From contig NZ_DATJIY010000066.1 of NCBI RefSeq assembly GCF_035492835.1, positions 1 through 64,000 on the forward strand: DNA of 64,000 nt, written 5' to 3'. How positions within the stretch are numbered: the stretch's first letter is position 1; the number at the start of each line of letters is the position of its first letter. Shown here piece after piece: positions 52,369 through 61,011 of the stretch. The DNA is from Dinghuibacter sp035492835 (GTDB taxonomy: Bacteria; Bacteroidota; Bacteroidia; Chitinophagales; Chitinophagaceae). A program made the translations under genes and the position numbers. Under the pieces are notes generated by a model. The model was not told where the DNA came from and made no database searches. It was given only the letters and a program-made list of their open reading frames with translations.

Positions 52369-55300
52369 TACAAAGAAACGTTGAGGCCAAAGGTGAACGA
52401 CTTCGCCTCCGGATAGGTCCCGTGATCGAATCCTTCCTGGGTGGCCAGGTTGGCGCCGGAGGTCACGTTCAATTCGGGGGAGTAGCCCTTGTACTTCGTT
52501 ATGATAAACATGTTCTGGAGCGTTATGAACAAGCGCAACCCGCTGATACCGGCTATCCCGATCCACTTCCTGTCCAGGTTGTAGTCCAGCGTTATCTGGC
52601 GGAAGCGCAAAAAGGAACCGCTTTCCACCCAACGGGTGGAGATGCTGTAGTTGGGTACGGTACCGGCTGGCGCGGCGCTTCCATAGTAGGCCTTGGGCAT
52701 GTCGGTGGCGTCGCCCGGTTTTTTCCAGCGGTGAAGGACCGCGGTGGTTTGGTTGACCATGTCGGTCATATCCTCGGTCTCCATACGTGTGGCATCGAAG
52801 ATCTTGTTGCCATAAACGCCATCGATCAGGATGTTCAGGTCAAAGCGTTTATAGCTGAGCTGGTTGGTAAAGCCGTAGGTAAATTTTGGCAGGGCACTGC
52901 CGATGAACGCCCGGTCGTTGTCCGGGTCGATCTTCCCGTCGTGGTTGAGGTCCCTGAACGTGATGTTGCCCGTCTGGACATTGACGCCGTCGTCGATATA
53001 CCCCCAGAAGGAACCCAGGGGCAGCCCGCTCTTGACGATGCCCGCGTTGCCACCGATGTCCTGTATGTATCCCGTCAGGATGGGGGAGGTACCCGCGGGC
53101 AGCTCGACGATGTTCTTGTTGAACGACATATTCAGGGCGCTTGTCCAGCTCAGGCCATGACCGCGGAAGATGTCGGCGGAAAGGATGAACTCGAAGCCCT
53201 TGTTCTGCACATAACCGGGCATGTTGACCTCCTTGGTGCTCACGCCCGTCGACTGTGGCTGTGGCACGCTCAGGATCAGGTCGTGGGTCCGCTTCACGTA
53301 AAAGTCCGCGGACAGGTTCAGGCGGTTGTTGAGCACCGAGATGTCCAGACCGGTATTGAATTGCTTGGTTTCTTCCCACAACAGGTCGGGGTTGCCCGCC
53401 TGGGAGCTGGGCACCGTTCCGGAAACCATGGTAGAGTCGTTAAAGGCATAGTTGTTCCCGGCGATCAACTGGGTAAAGGAGGGGTAGAGGTCCGCGGGCA
53501 GGTTGCCGGTGGCGCCCCATCCGGCCCTTAGCTTCAGGTCACTGACAAAATGCACACTTTTGAAGAAGTCCTCATCCGAGACACGCCAGCCCGCGGAAAA
53601 CGCGGGGAAGTTCGCCCATTGGTTCCGGATGCCCAGCCTGGACGAGCCGTCCCAGCGGATGGAGGCGCTCGCCAGGTACTTGCCATCGTAGGCATAGTTC
53701 GCGCGGCCGAAATAGGATTCCAGCGTCCATGCGTCCGCGAAAGACTGGTTCAATGTATACGTGGAAGCCGCGGACAACACCTGCACGTCGGGGCTGGGGA
53801 AGCCGTAGCCAGCCTGGTTGGAGGATTGATCGTGCTGTTTGGAGGCGCTGGAGCCGACGATGACGTCGATGGCGTGCTTGCCCGCCTGTTTGTCGAACGT
53901 CAGCGTATTGTCCCAGATATACCGAAAGCCTTCGGCAGTGTTGTAGTTGCCGATACCAGCCAATTGTTTGGCGCGTTCCGTCAGACGCGGGTCCTGGAAA
54001 ATGCTCTGGTAGGTGTTCTCCAGGGTCACCCCTAACTGGGAGCGGAAGCTGAGGGCGAAGGGTAGCTTTATGACGAGATGACCGTCACCCAGCAAATTGT
54101 TGCCGATCGTATAATTGTTGGTCCCATAGATGTCGCCCATCGGGTTGGGCACGGCCTGGGAAAAGGCGCTGAAACCATAGGTCCCATCCCCGTTGGTGTT
54201 GTAGATGGCGCTAAAGGGAGGCGTGTTCAAGGCGCTCAGGACAAACCCGTTGTATTGCGCCCGGTTGTTGTCGTACACGTCGTTATAGCCCGTCCGGTTG
54301 TATGAAATATGGGTTCCCACGCCCAGCCAATCGTTCATTTGCTGCTCCAGGTTGAGGATGACCGAATAGCGCTTGTAGTTGGAGGTTTCCGCGATGCCGT
54401 CCTGGTCTACATATCCGACACCGAAATAGTACGTGCCTTTGTCACCGCCACCGGAGAAGCCGGCATTGATACCCGTCATCGGCGCCTTGCGGTATACCAG
54501 GTCCTGCCAGTTGTTGTTGTTGGCGGTGACGAGCGAATCGGGTATGGAGAAGCCGGTATTGCCCGAGTTGACTTGTTCCTCGGTCAACAGGGTCGCCAGT
54601 TGCCGGCTGTTGAGGAGCTTGATCTTTTTGGTGATCTGTTGCGAGCCGGTGTACGCGTTCACCTCCACCTTCGCACGGCCCTTGACACCCTTCTTGGTGG
54701 TGATCAGCACCACCCCGTTAGTCGAGCCGGCGGCGCCGTAGATGCCCGCGGCCGAGGCGTCTTTAAGGATGCTGATCGATTGGATGGTATTCGGGTCGAG
54801 GCTGTGCGTATCATAGGATACGACGCCGTCGATGACATACAGCGGTTGCGTATTGCCCGTGAGCGAGGCGATCCCGCGTACAAAGACCGTAAAGTCGGAC
54901 CCGGGCTTCCCGGAGGGGAGTAAAATCTGGGTGCCGGGCGATTTGCCCGCCAGTATTTCCGCCGCGCTGACAACGGGGCGTTCGCTTACGTCCGTTACGC
55001 TGATCGTGGAGATCGCGGAGGTGATGTCCCTCCGCCGTTGGGCGCCGTATCCGATAAACACCATGTCGTTCAACGACACGGCGATGGGGCGGAGGATCAC
55101 GTTGACCTTCGCCCGGTCGGCCACCGCCACGTCGACGCCTTCATACCCCACCGAGCTGAAGTGCAATACGGCTTTTTCCGGAACGCTGATGGTGAACCGG
55201 CCGTCGGCGTCCGTGGCCACCCCTTTCCTTGTCCCGGCGATCGTCACCGTTACGCCCGCCATCGGTCTGCCGGCGGTATCCGTGACCTGGCCATGGACCT

Positions 55301-55619
55301 CGGTTCCGGGCGGGGCATTGTTCTCCTGTTTTCGTTGGACGACGACGGTATGTTCTACGATGGAGTAGGTCAGGGGCTGATCCCTGAAGCAGCGGTCCAA
55401 TACGGATTCAATGGAGGCGTTTGTGATTTTTATGTCCACTTTTTGCGCCCCCTCCAGTACTTCGTCCGTATACAGGAATGAATATCCTGTCTGTTTGGTG
55501 ATCTCACCGAAGACCTTTCCGAGTGATGCGTTCCGTAGCGAGAGTGTGACCTTTTGCGAGTAAACCTTTGCGCTGACCTGCAGGCAAGTCGTTAAGACCA
55601 GAATAGCAGTTAATTTCAT
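52368..55619 (-). CDS. SusC/RagA family TonB-linked transporter with N-terminal STN domain
   Basis: Protein of 1083 aa. After the signal peptide comes a secretin/TonB N-terminal (STN) domain (about 20-95, VTLSLRNASLGKVFGEITKQTGYSFLY), used for signalling to a FecR anti-sigma factor. A carboxypeptidase-like domain follows (VHGQVTDTAGRP), then the plug motif VFIGYGAQRRRDITSAIS and the barrel. The ATG at 55619 is preferred over a TTG at 55628. It follows fecR by 32 nt. It resembles the SusC at 1580-4657 in the plug (ILKDASAAGIYGAAGS versus ILKDASATGIYGVAGS). Confidence 0.95.
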   Translation of the reverse strand: MKLTAILVLTTCLQVSAKVYSQKVTLSLRNASLGKVFGEITKQTGYSFLYTDEVLEGAQKVDIKITNASIESVLDRCFRDQPLTYSIVEHTVVVQRKQENNAPPGTEVHGQVTDTAGRPMAGVTVTIAGTRKGVATDADGRFTISVPEKAVLHFSSVGYEGVDVAVADRAKVNVILRPIAVSLNDMVFIGYGAQRRRDITSAISTISVTDVSERPVVSAAEILAGKSPGTQILLPSGKPGSDFTVFVRGIASLTGNTQPLYVIDGVVSYDTHSLDPNTIQSISILKDASAAGIYGAAGSTNGVVLITTKKGVKGRAKVEVNAYTGSQQITKKIKLLNSRQLATLLTEEQVNSGNTGFSIPDSLVTANNNNWQDLVYRKAPMTGINAGFSGGGDKGTYYFGVGYVDQDGIAETSNYKRYSVILNLEQQMNDWLGVGTHISYNRTGYNDVYDNNRAQYNGFVLSALNTPPFSAIYNTNGDGTYGFSAFSQAVPNPMGDIYGTNNYTIGNNLLGDGHLVIKLPFALSFRSQLGVTLENTYQSIFQDPRLTERAKQLAGIGNYNTAEGFRYIWDNTLTFDKQAGKHAIDVIVGSSASKQHDQSSNQAGYGFPSPDVQVLSAASTYTLNQSFADAWTLESYFGRANYAYDGKYLASASIRWDGSSRLGIRNQWANFPAFSAGWRVSDEDFFKSVHFVSDLKLRAGWGATGNLPADLYPSFTQLIAGNNYAFNDSTMVSGTVPSSQAGNPDLLWEETKQFNTGLDISVLNNRLNLSADFYVKRTHDLILSVPQPQSTGVSTKEVNMPGYVQNKGFEFILSADIFRGHGLSWTSALNMSFNKNIVELPAGTSPILTGYIQDIGGNAGIVKSGLPLGSFWGYIDDGVNVQTGNITFRDLNHDGKIDPDNDRAFIGSALPKFTYGFTNQLSYKRFDLNILIDGVYGNKIFDATRMETEDMTDMVNQTTAVLHRWKKPGDATDMPKAYYGSAAPAGTVPNYSISTRWVESGSFLRFRQITLDYNLDRKWIGIAGISGLRLFITLQNMFIITKYKGYSPELNVTSGANLATQEGFDHGTYPEAKSFTFGLNVSL

Positions 55620-55651
55620 AATCAGCAAGCATTAAATCGGCATCGGCTTCC

Positions 55652-56803
55652 TTAAGGCATGACGATGATCTTTTTCCCTTCGATCCTGAAATGGACCGCC
55701 CCCGTCAATTCCAGCATCTTGAATACCTCCGATACATTCGCGCCCCGGGAAACGCTGCCCCTGAAGTGTGACAGGATCTGTCCCTGGTATTCCACGTCCA
55801 CGTCGTACCAGCGCGCCAGCTGCCGCATGACGGTTTCTATGGGAACGCCCCCGAACTGGAAAAAGCCGTTTTTCCAGGCTACTGCCGCATCCGCGTCTGC
55901 ATCCCGTATCTTGAAAGACTCCGAAGACCTGTCCAGTGATGCTTCCTGCCCTTCGGTAAGAAGGTGGGAAGACGATCCTTTCGTGACTTTGACGGACCCT
56001 TCCAGCAAGGTCGTATTGATCGCGCGTTCGTCGTCATAGGCCATGACGTCGAAGTGCGTGCCGAGCACATCCACCTGCAGACCGTCGACAGATACCGAAA
56101 AGGGTTTGTTTTTGTCCCCAGCCACTTCGAAATAGGCCTCTCCTTTCAGACGGACCTGCCGGTCTTTGCCCGAAAAGGCGGTCGGATAGCTCAGCGACGA
56201 GGCCGCATTCAGCCAGACTTTCGTACCGTCCGGCAGGACTACCTGGTATTGTCCCCCGCGCGGGGTTTGGATAGTATTCGTCTCGGATACCGCGTCTTGT
56301 TTTGACGCGTCGTATATCAGCCTCCCGTCCTGTTTGTTTATCCGGACGCCGCCCTTGTCCTTGATGACGCCGTTCGTGGCGTCCGCGAGGTCCACCACGG
56401 AACCGTCTCCCAGCAATAGCTGGGCCTTGTTGCTTCCGGGCGGGAGGTCGTTCCGGGGTTTGGCAGCCGCGGCGACCGGAGCCGGTTGGTGGGCGGCGTG
56501 CCTGGGCCAGAAGTATTCCCCCGCCAGCCCCAGGGCGACGACGACCGACGCCGCGGCTACCCACCGGGCATAGCGTCCGATCCGGCGGACCTGGACAACG
56601 GGCTCCTGTTCTATCCTGGACTGCACCCCGGCGAGTATGCGCCGTCTGACGTCCTCCTCCGTTTCCGGTTCCCGGGTAAAGACGAGCTCGATCTCCTCCT
56701 GGTCGGCGGTGTCGTACCATTCGTGCAACAAGGCTATTTCCTTCTCCGTGGCGGCGCCGGACAGGAAACGGTGGGCCAGTTCAACCAATTGCGCTCTATC
56801 CAA
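55652..56803 (-). CDS. FecR family anti-sigma factor
   Basis: Membrane anti-sigma factor of 383 aa. The N-terminal domain (DRAQLVELAHRFLSG) binds the sigma factor, a transmembrane helix lies at about 81-98, and the FecR domain (PRGGQYQVVLPDGTKVWLNAASSL) and a C-terminal DUF4974-like domain (VPIETVMRQLARWYDVDVEYQG) are periplasmic, where they meet the STN domain of SusC. The start codon is TTG with AAAGGA upstream; no ATG fits as well. The 34-nt element lies 31-64 nt before it. Confidence 0.93.
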   Translation of the reverse strand: MDRAQLVELAHRFLSGAATEKEIALLHEWYDTADQEEIELVFTREPETEEDVRRRILAGVQSRIEQEPVVQVRRIGRYARWVAAASVVVALGLAGEYFWPRHAAHQPAPVAAAAKPRNDLPPGSNKAQLLLGDGSVVDLADATNGVIKDKGGVRINKQDGRLIYDASKQDAVSETNTIQTPRGGQYQVVLPDGTKVWLNAASSLSYPTAFSGKDRQVRLKGEAYFEVAGDKNKPFSVSVDGLQVDVLGTHFDVMAYDDERAINTTLLEGSVKVTKGSSSHLLTEGQEASLDRSSESFKIRDADADAAVAWKNGFFQFGGVPIETVMRQLARWYDVDVEYQGQILSHFRGSVSRGANVSEVFKMLELTGAVHFRIEGKKIIVMP

Positions 56804-56833
56804 AATCGTCCTTTTTATGGGTGAGTCCTTATG

Positions 56834-56867
56834 GGGTGAGTCATGGGATGTGCAATTACCCTTAGTC
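56834..56867 (-). promoter_or_regulatory. Putative ECF-sigma promoter/leader element (copy 2)
   Basis: On the minus strand it begins GACTAAGGGTAA and is 23/34 identical to the copy at 4704-4737. It sits between the sigma gene stop (4 nt away) and the fecR TTG start. A position between sigma and anti-sigma fits an autoregulatory promoter; that role is inferred. Confidence 0.55.
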
Positions 56868-56871
56868 TGAT

Positions 56872-57435
56872 CTATAGAAATATCGACAGCGCGCTATCGC
56901 GCATCCTGGTGCGGATCAGGTGCAGCGCTTTTGTCAAATGGGCTTCCGCGGTTTTGAGTGAAATATTGAGCCGTTGCGCCACTTCAGGCAGGGCCTGGTC
57001 TTCGATCTTATTGTAAATAAAGACCATGCGGCACTTCTCGGGGAGCTCGTTGGTCAGCCGTTTTACCATCTCCAGCAGTTGTTTGTCATCGATCACCAGC
57101 TCTACGGGCGTCAAACCCACGGCACGCGTCCCCGCGGCTTCTTCTCCCGCCGCCCTCCTTTTTTCATTGGCCAGGTAACGATACACCGCGTACCGGGTGG
57201 CGGCCGCCAAATAGGGGGGAAGGTCTTGTATCCGGAGGGTCTTGCGCTTCTGCCAAAGGGTAAAGAAAACGTTTTGGACGATTTCCTCCGCCGCCATGGC
57301 CGATTTGAGCCGTTTGTGGGCGATGAAGTACAGTTTATGCCAATAGCGATCATATAGCTCCTGGAAGGCAGAAGCATCGTCTCGCAGTAGTCGTTGCAGC
57401 AGTTCCGAATCGTTCAATGACGCGCAATCGTTCAT
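56872..57435 (-). CDS. ECF RNA polymerase sigma factor (FecI-like)
   Basis: Protein of 187 aa from the ATG at 57435; the frame is open to 57459. Region 2 (FQELYDRYWHKLYFIAHKRL, AEEIVQNVFFTLW) and region 4 (LPEKCRMVFIYNKIEDQALPEVAQRLNISLKTAEAHLTKAL) are clear. It belongs to the Bacteroidota group of sigma factors paired with FecR and STN-SusC. It is presumed to be released when the SusC binds its ligand and to transcribe fecR-susC-susD. Confidence 0.94.
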   Translation of the reverse strand: MNDCASLNDSELLQRLLRDDASAFQELYDRYWHKLYFIAHKRLKSAMAAEEIVQNVFFTLWQKRKTLRIQDLPPYLAAATRYAVYRYLANEKRRAAGEEAAGTRAVGLTPVELVIDDKQLLEMVKRLTNELPEKCRMVFIYNKIEDQALPEVAQRLNISLKTAEAHLTKALHLIRTRMRDSALSIFL

Positions 57436-57489
57436 CCGGCCATCAAATAGATGGCCCAAACATATCCAAAATGCGCCAATTATACAAGT

Positions 57490-59919
57490 TTAGCGCATCA
57501 GGACGACGGTACCCTTCTTGAAAATGGTCTGCCCCATATAGGACCTGCCCTGCACCATCCAGACGTAGGCCGCGGTGGGCTGGGGTTTGCCGTTGACGGT
57601 GCCGTCCCAGCCTTCTTCGGTGGAGGAGGTGCTGTAGACGAGCTGGCCATAGCGGTTATAGACGCGGAAGAAGTCCAGGGACGAGATACCCACGAGGATG
57701 GGTCTGAAGATGTTGTCGATGTTCAGACCGGGCGTGAAGCCGGTCGGGACGAAGATGTCGGGGGGCGTCCGGAATATCTTGACGACGATCCCATCCGTTC
57801 CGGTACAGCCGTTGGCGGCGGTGGCCGTGACGGTATAGTCGACTTCGGTGGTTTCACCGGTGTACTGGCCTATGGGGTTGGGGATGTTCGTGGCGCTGAG
57901 ACCATAGGCAGGCGTCCAGGCGAAGGTATCTCCGGGGTCATTGGATTTGGCGTTGAACTGGAGCGGCTGGCCGACCACCACGGCGGTGTCGTTGCCGGCG
58001 TTGACGACGATGCGCGGGTAGACGTTGACCACGAAGGTGTCCACCAGGGCGTTCGGACAACCGGCATTGAGGATCGTCAATATGTACAGGGACGTATCCA
58101 GCGGCGTGGCCGTATTGGAGATATCATAGGTAGTATACGGGATGGCGCCGCCCGCGGAGCCGGACAGGGGGCTGATATGCGTCCACTGGTAGGATGTGCC
58201 GGTCGATACGCTCGCGGTAAGGGTTGCAGAACCGCCATAACAGATCGTGGTGTCGGCGGGGGCAATATTGGCTACCGGGAAATACGCGTTCAACAGCTTG
58301 ACCTGGGCGATGCTGCTGATGTCGGCCGGGCATACCCCGCTTTGTACGATTACCCGGTATTCGATGTCACCGGTCACATTTTGGATGCCGTAGACCAGCG
58401 AGGTGTCCATGGGAACGAGGTCGGCCCAGGTAGTTCCGCCATCGCTGGAAGATTGCCAGGCGGTGGCGTGGCCGGTCGCACCGGTGTCGGTGAGGATCGC
58501 GCCCTTGTTTTGCCCCATACAAACCTCATAGTATGGCGGCGTGACCGTCCCCCCGACGCTTTTGGGATCGACGGTGACGGTAATGCTGTTGGTGGTATCG
58601 ACGGCGCACGACTGTCCGTTCTGGATCAGCGCGGCGTAGGTCGTCGTTCGCGTCAGGTCCGAAGCGGTATAGCTTCGGTTGGTATCGGCCAGCGGACCCC
58701 AGCTAACGCCGTTGTTATAGGAAGACAACCAGCTGACGACGCCGCCCCGGCCTCCGCTCAGGTTGAGGGTCGTCGAGTTGGTCCCCGTGCAGACTTCATT
58801 CGGGCTGCCCAGCGTGGCGGGGAGGGTGGGGAGCACGGTTTTGACGTCGATCGTGTCGCGCAGGTCCGCGCAGCCGTTCACCTCATGCGCGATGATCTGG
58901 CCCGCGTCGTTGCCCGGGGTGACCTGGATGATGTTCGTACCGCTCCCGGAATTGATGGTCCAGTCGCCCGGTATGGTCCAATCGTAGGTGGCACCTGCCA
59001 GGGAGGGGACGGAATAGGTTATGGGTGTGCTGATACAGGCGATCGAGTCGCCACTGATCTGCAGACCCGCGCAGGTATTCCGGAAGGCGAAATAGGCATA
59101 GGCGAAGTGACCGCCGGGGGTACAGTTGTCGGCTTCGAACGTGAGCTTGACCTGTTGGCCACGGTAGGCGGAAAGATCGAACGTCACTTCGGTCCAGCCC
59201 TTCCACCAGACGTCGTAGAGGTGACCGCCGGTGGGGGAATTGGGGTTGGCGTTGACCGATGGATAGCGGCTGGGCGTAAAACCTTGTGCTATGGCTGCCG
59301 CGGAATCGAGCGTAGCGCCGGTACCGCCGCCCTGGGCGTTGTTGAGCGTAGGCAAAAGATAGCTGGGAGAAGCACAGGTGATGATGGTGCCGTTTACGCT
59401 CAGGGTCGCCTTGGCTTGTGGCTGCTGGTCGGAATTATGGGTGCCGTTCTCCAAAACCATGGCGTACGCATACGTCATCGTATACGGCACGGACGTGGGG
59501 CCGGGGGGAACATTTATCGAGTAGGTGATGTTCCGGAAGTATCCGCCCTGGTTGCCGTTGCTTTTTGAAATGGCGGTCGATCCAAGCAGGACCGAATAAA
59601 AATATTGATATCCGTTAATGGTCGGTACGGTGGGGAACCCTCCATAGTAGTCGGTGGAGCTGGAGGTAATCACTTTTACCCCGTTCATGGAAGGCAGCTG
59701 ATACTCGGAAATGGACGAGGCCTGCCAGTTCGGATAGATCGATTCCCCGACGCGGCTGTTCGTATCGAGGTTGCTGCTGCCGGAAAGGACTATGCCCGTC
59801 TCCGCGGTCCAGTTCGAGAGCGTCCCCTGGTTGAAATTAATATTAACCGGGCAGGCCTGCATTTGCGCCAGCACGGGTACACCCCAAAACACACATAAGA
59901 TGCCCAAAAGAAATTTCAT
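57490..59919 (-). CDS. T9SS type B secreted multi-domain protein (gliding-associated C-terminal domain)
   Basis: Protein of 809 aa. A signal peptide ends at VLAQ. The N-terminal 270 residues look like a beta-sandwich. Several Ig/PKD-like repeats follow (Cys- and Gly-rich segments with QWTHISPLSG, FAWTPAYGL). The last 90 residues are a gliding-motility-associated type IX signal: PDIFVPTGFTPG, FRVYNRYGQLVYST, EGWDGTVNGKPQP and a C-terminal FKKGTVVLMR. It is therefore exported through the outer membrane by T9SS. The opposite strand has a 705-codon open frame, taken as a shadow. Function probably adhesive; inferred. Confidence 0.9.
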   Translation of the reverse strand: MKFLLGILCVFWGVPVLAQMQACPVNINFNQGTLSNWTAETGIVLSGSSNLDTNSRVGESIYPNWQASSISEYQLPSMNGVKVITSSSTDYYGGFPTVPTINGYQYFYSVLLGSTAISKSNGNQGGYFRNITYSINVPPGPTSVPYTMTYAYAMVLENGTHNSDQQPQAKATLSVNGTIITCASPSYLLPTLNNAQGGGTGATLDSAAAIAQGFTPSRYPSVNANPNSPTGGHLYDVWWKGWTEVTFDLSAYRGQQVKLTFEADNCTPGGHFAYAYFAFRNTCAGLQISGDSIACISTPITYSVPSLAGATYDWTIPGDWTINSGSGTNIIQVTPGNDAGQIIAHEVNGCADLRDTIDVKTVLPTLPATLGSPNEVCTGTNSTTLNLSGGRGGVVSWLSSYNNGVSWGPLADTNRSYTASDLTRTTTYAALIQNGQSCAVDTTNSITVTVDPKSVGGTVTPPYYEVCMGQNKGAILTDTGATGHATAWQSSSDGGTTWADLVPMDTSLVYGIQNVTGDIEYRVIVQSGVCPADISSIAQVKLLNAYFPVANIAPADTTICYGGSATLTASVSTGTSYQWTHISPLSGSAGGAIPYTTYDISNTATPLDTSLYILTILNAGCPNALVDTFVVNVYPRIVVNAGNDTAVVVGQPLQFNAKSNDPGDTFAWTPAYGLSATNIPNPIGQYTGETTEVDYTVTATAANGCTGTDGIVVKIFRTPPDIFVPTGFTPGLNIDNIFRPILVGISSLDFFRVYNRYGQLVYSTSSTEEGWDGTVNGKPQPTAAYVWMVQGRSYMGQTIFKKGTVVLMR

Positions 59920-59983
59920 CCCGGGATTCAGTTAATATTGATTGTAACCAGAGGCGAGAGGGCAAAGGTTGGATAGTCTATAC

Positions 59984-60150
59984 AAATTACGAAAAAAAAG
60001 AGGTGTTCGCTGGTTAAATACCGGTGAAAAACGACGAATACCCCCTGCTTTATTATATCCCCGTGACAAATAAAGACGGGTTTTTTATGCCCGCGTCGGC
60101 GATAACACTTTACCGGCTGGTCGATCTGCCAACGTTTTTTTTCGTAATTT
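59984..60150. repeat. Perfect 16-bp inverted repeat at divergent promoters
   Basis: The arm AAATTACGAAAAAAAA at 59984-59999 is the exact reverse complement of TTTTTTTTCGTAATTT at 60135-60150. Each arm, read toward its nearest gene, is a T8 tract followed by CGTAATTT: one toward the T9SS gene (65 nt away), the other toward the XRE gene (17 nt away). A third T8-CGTA occurs at 62632-62643, pointing to the gene at 62726. TAATTTG-type sequences resemble the Bacteroidota -7 box, so these may be promoter parts. Confidence 0.5.
60060..60095 (+). promoter_or_regulatory. Hairpin plus T-run element upstream of a regulator (copy 2)
   Basis: Stem CCCGT (60060-60064) with ACGGG (60076-60080), an 11-nt loop, then six T and ATGCC. 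Its core is 24/26 identical to 32445-32470. It ends 72 nt before the XRE start codon, nearly the same distance as copy 1 from its regulator. Confidence 0.45.
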
Positions 60151-60166
60151 CTATGACCTTTTGCAC

Positions 60167-60397
60167 ATGAAGGAAAAAGACAAAATCAGGTTGGACAAAT
60201 TCGGGGCGCACCTGGCTAGGATCCGGGAAGAAAAGGGATTGAGCCAGCGCGCCCTTTCGGCCCGGTGCGAAGTAGACTTCGCAAAGATCAGCAAACTGGA
60301 AAACGGCAAGGCAAACCTGGTCATCACGACCCTAGTCGAGCTCGCCGAGGGGCTGGGCGTACACCCAAAAGAACTGCTTAACCTGGACTGGAGCTAG
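60167..60397 (+). CDS. XRE-type helix-turn-helix regulator
   Basis: DNA-binding protein of 76 aa that is almost wholly a Cro/CI-type helix-turn-helix (FGAHLARIREEKGLSQRALSARCEVDFAKISKLENGKANL). There is no sensor domain. The ATG at 60167 is preferred over a TTG two codons earlier. The upstream T8-CGTAATTT arm is 17 nt away and may be its own operator or promoter. Its last 4 nt overlap the end of the convergent LOG gene. Confidence 0.9.
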   Translation: MKEKDKIRLDKFGAHLARIREEKGLSQRALSARCEVDFAKISKLENGKANLVITTLVELAEGLGVHPKELLNLDWS

Positions 60398-60975
60398 ACA
60401 TTTTCCCTCCTGAGCCATTTCCCCACCGGGGGCGGCGTGTAGGTCTTCATTTTGTCCAACAGTTCGCCGATGTCCTCGGATACCTGGATCATCTGCCGGT
60501 TTACATTCTTTAGGAATCCTGTCGATACGGCGGTGTCGAGGAAGGAGAGCAGGTGCCTGTAATATCCCCCCGTGTCCAGCAGGCCCATGGCCTTGTCGTG
60601 GAGGCCGAGCTGGCCCCACGTCAGTATTTCGAAGAACTCTTCCAGCGTCCCGAAGCCGCCGGGTAGGGCGATGAACCCGTCGCAGAGGTCGTGCATGCGT
60701 TGTTTGCGTTCGTGCATGCTGTCAACGATGATCAGCCGGCTCAACCCTTCGTGCGCAATCTCCCGGGTCCGGAGGAAAGAGGGCAGCACGCCGATCACCT
60801 CTCCGCCCTCCGCCAGCGCGCCTTCGGCCACCGCGCCCATCAACCCGACCAGGGCACCCCCATAGACGACGCCCATCCCCCGCTGGGCCAGGACGCGGCC
60901 CAGGAGCCTTGCCTGATCGGTATAAACCGCTTCGTTGCCCGAGCTGGAACCACAAAAAACCGTGATACGCCCCAT
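60394..60975 (-). CDS. LOG family / TIGR00730 Rossmann-fold protein
   Basis: Protein of 193 aa. The family motif PGGFGTLEEFFE is present, with the N-terminal FCGSSSG and YGGALVGLMG. Members such as LOG are phosphoribohydrolases that cleave cytokinin nucleotides, or related nucleotide glycosidases in bacteria. It is divergent from pnuC, 36 nt away, so both could serve nucleotide or NAD turnover; that is inference. Confidence 0.92.
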   Translation of the reverse strand: MGRITVFCGSSSGNEAVYTDQARLLGRVLAQRGMGVVYGGALVGLMGAVAEGALAEGGEVIGVLPSFLRTREIAHEGLSRLIIVDSMHERKQRMHDLCDGFIALPGGFGTLEEFFEILTWGQLGLHDKAMGLLDTGGYYRHLLSFLDTAVSTGFLKNVNRQMIQVSEDIGELLDKMKTYTPPPVGKWLRRENV

Positions 60976-60980
60976 AGAAA

Positions 60981-61007
60981 TTGTTTGATCAAATATACTT
61001 TATCTTG
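60981..61007 (+). promoter_or_regulatory. Candidate Bacteroidota promoter of pnuC
   Basis: TTG at 60981-60983 and TATCTTG at 61001-61007, separated by 17 nt, resemble the -33 TTG and -7 TAnnTTTG boxes with one base missing in the latter. The site ends 4 nt before the ATG at 61012, which would leave almost no leader. Confidence 0.3.
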
Positions 61008-61011
61008 CCGC

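Noticed and set aside
52281..53531. A 416-codon open frame antisense to the STN-SusC and SusD genes.
   Set aside because: It crosses two real genes and shows no protein-like features.
57451..59568. A 705-codon open frame antisense to the T9SS gene.
   Set aside because: It lies inside a gene with a signal peptide and type IX signal, is Gly/Val/Asp/Arg-rich with no domain, and reflects third-position GC bias.
27015..59957. 11-mer TAACCAGAGGC near 27015 and near 59946.
   Set aside because: Short, with no common position relative to genes; likely chance.
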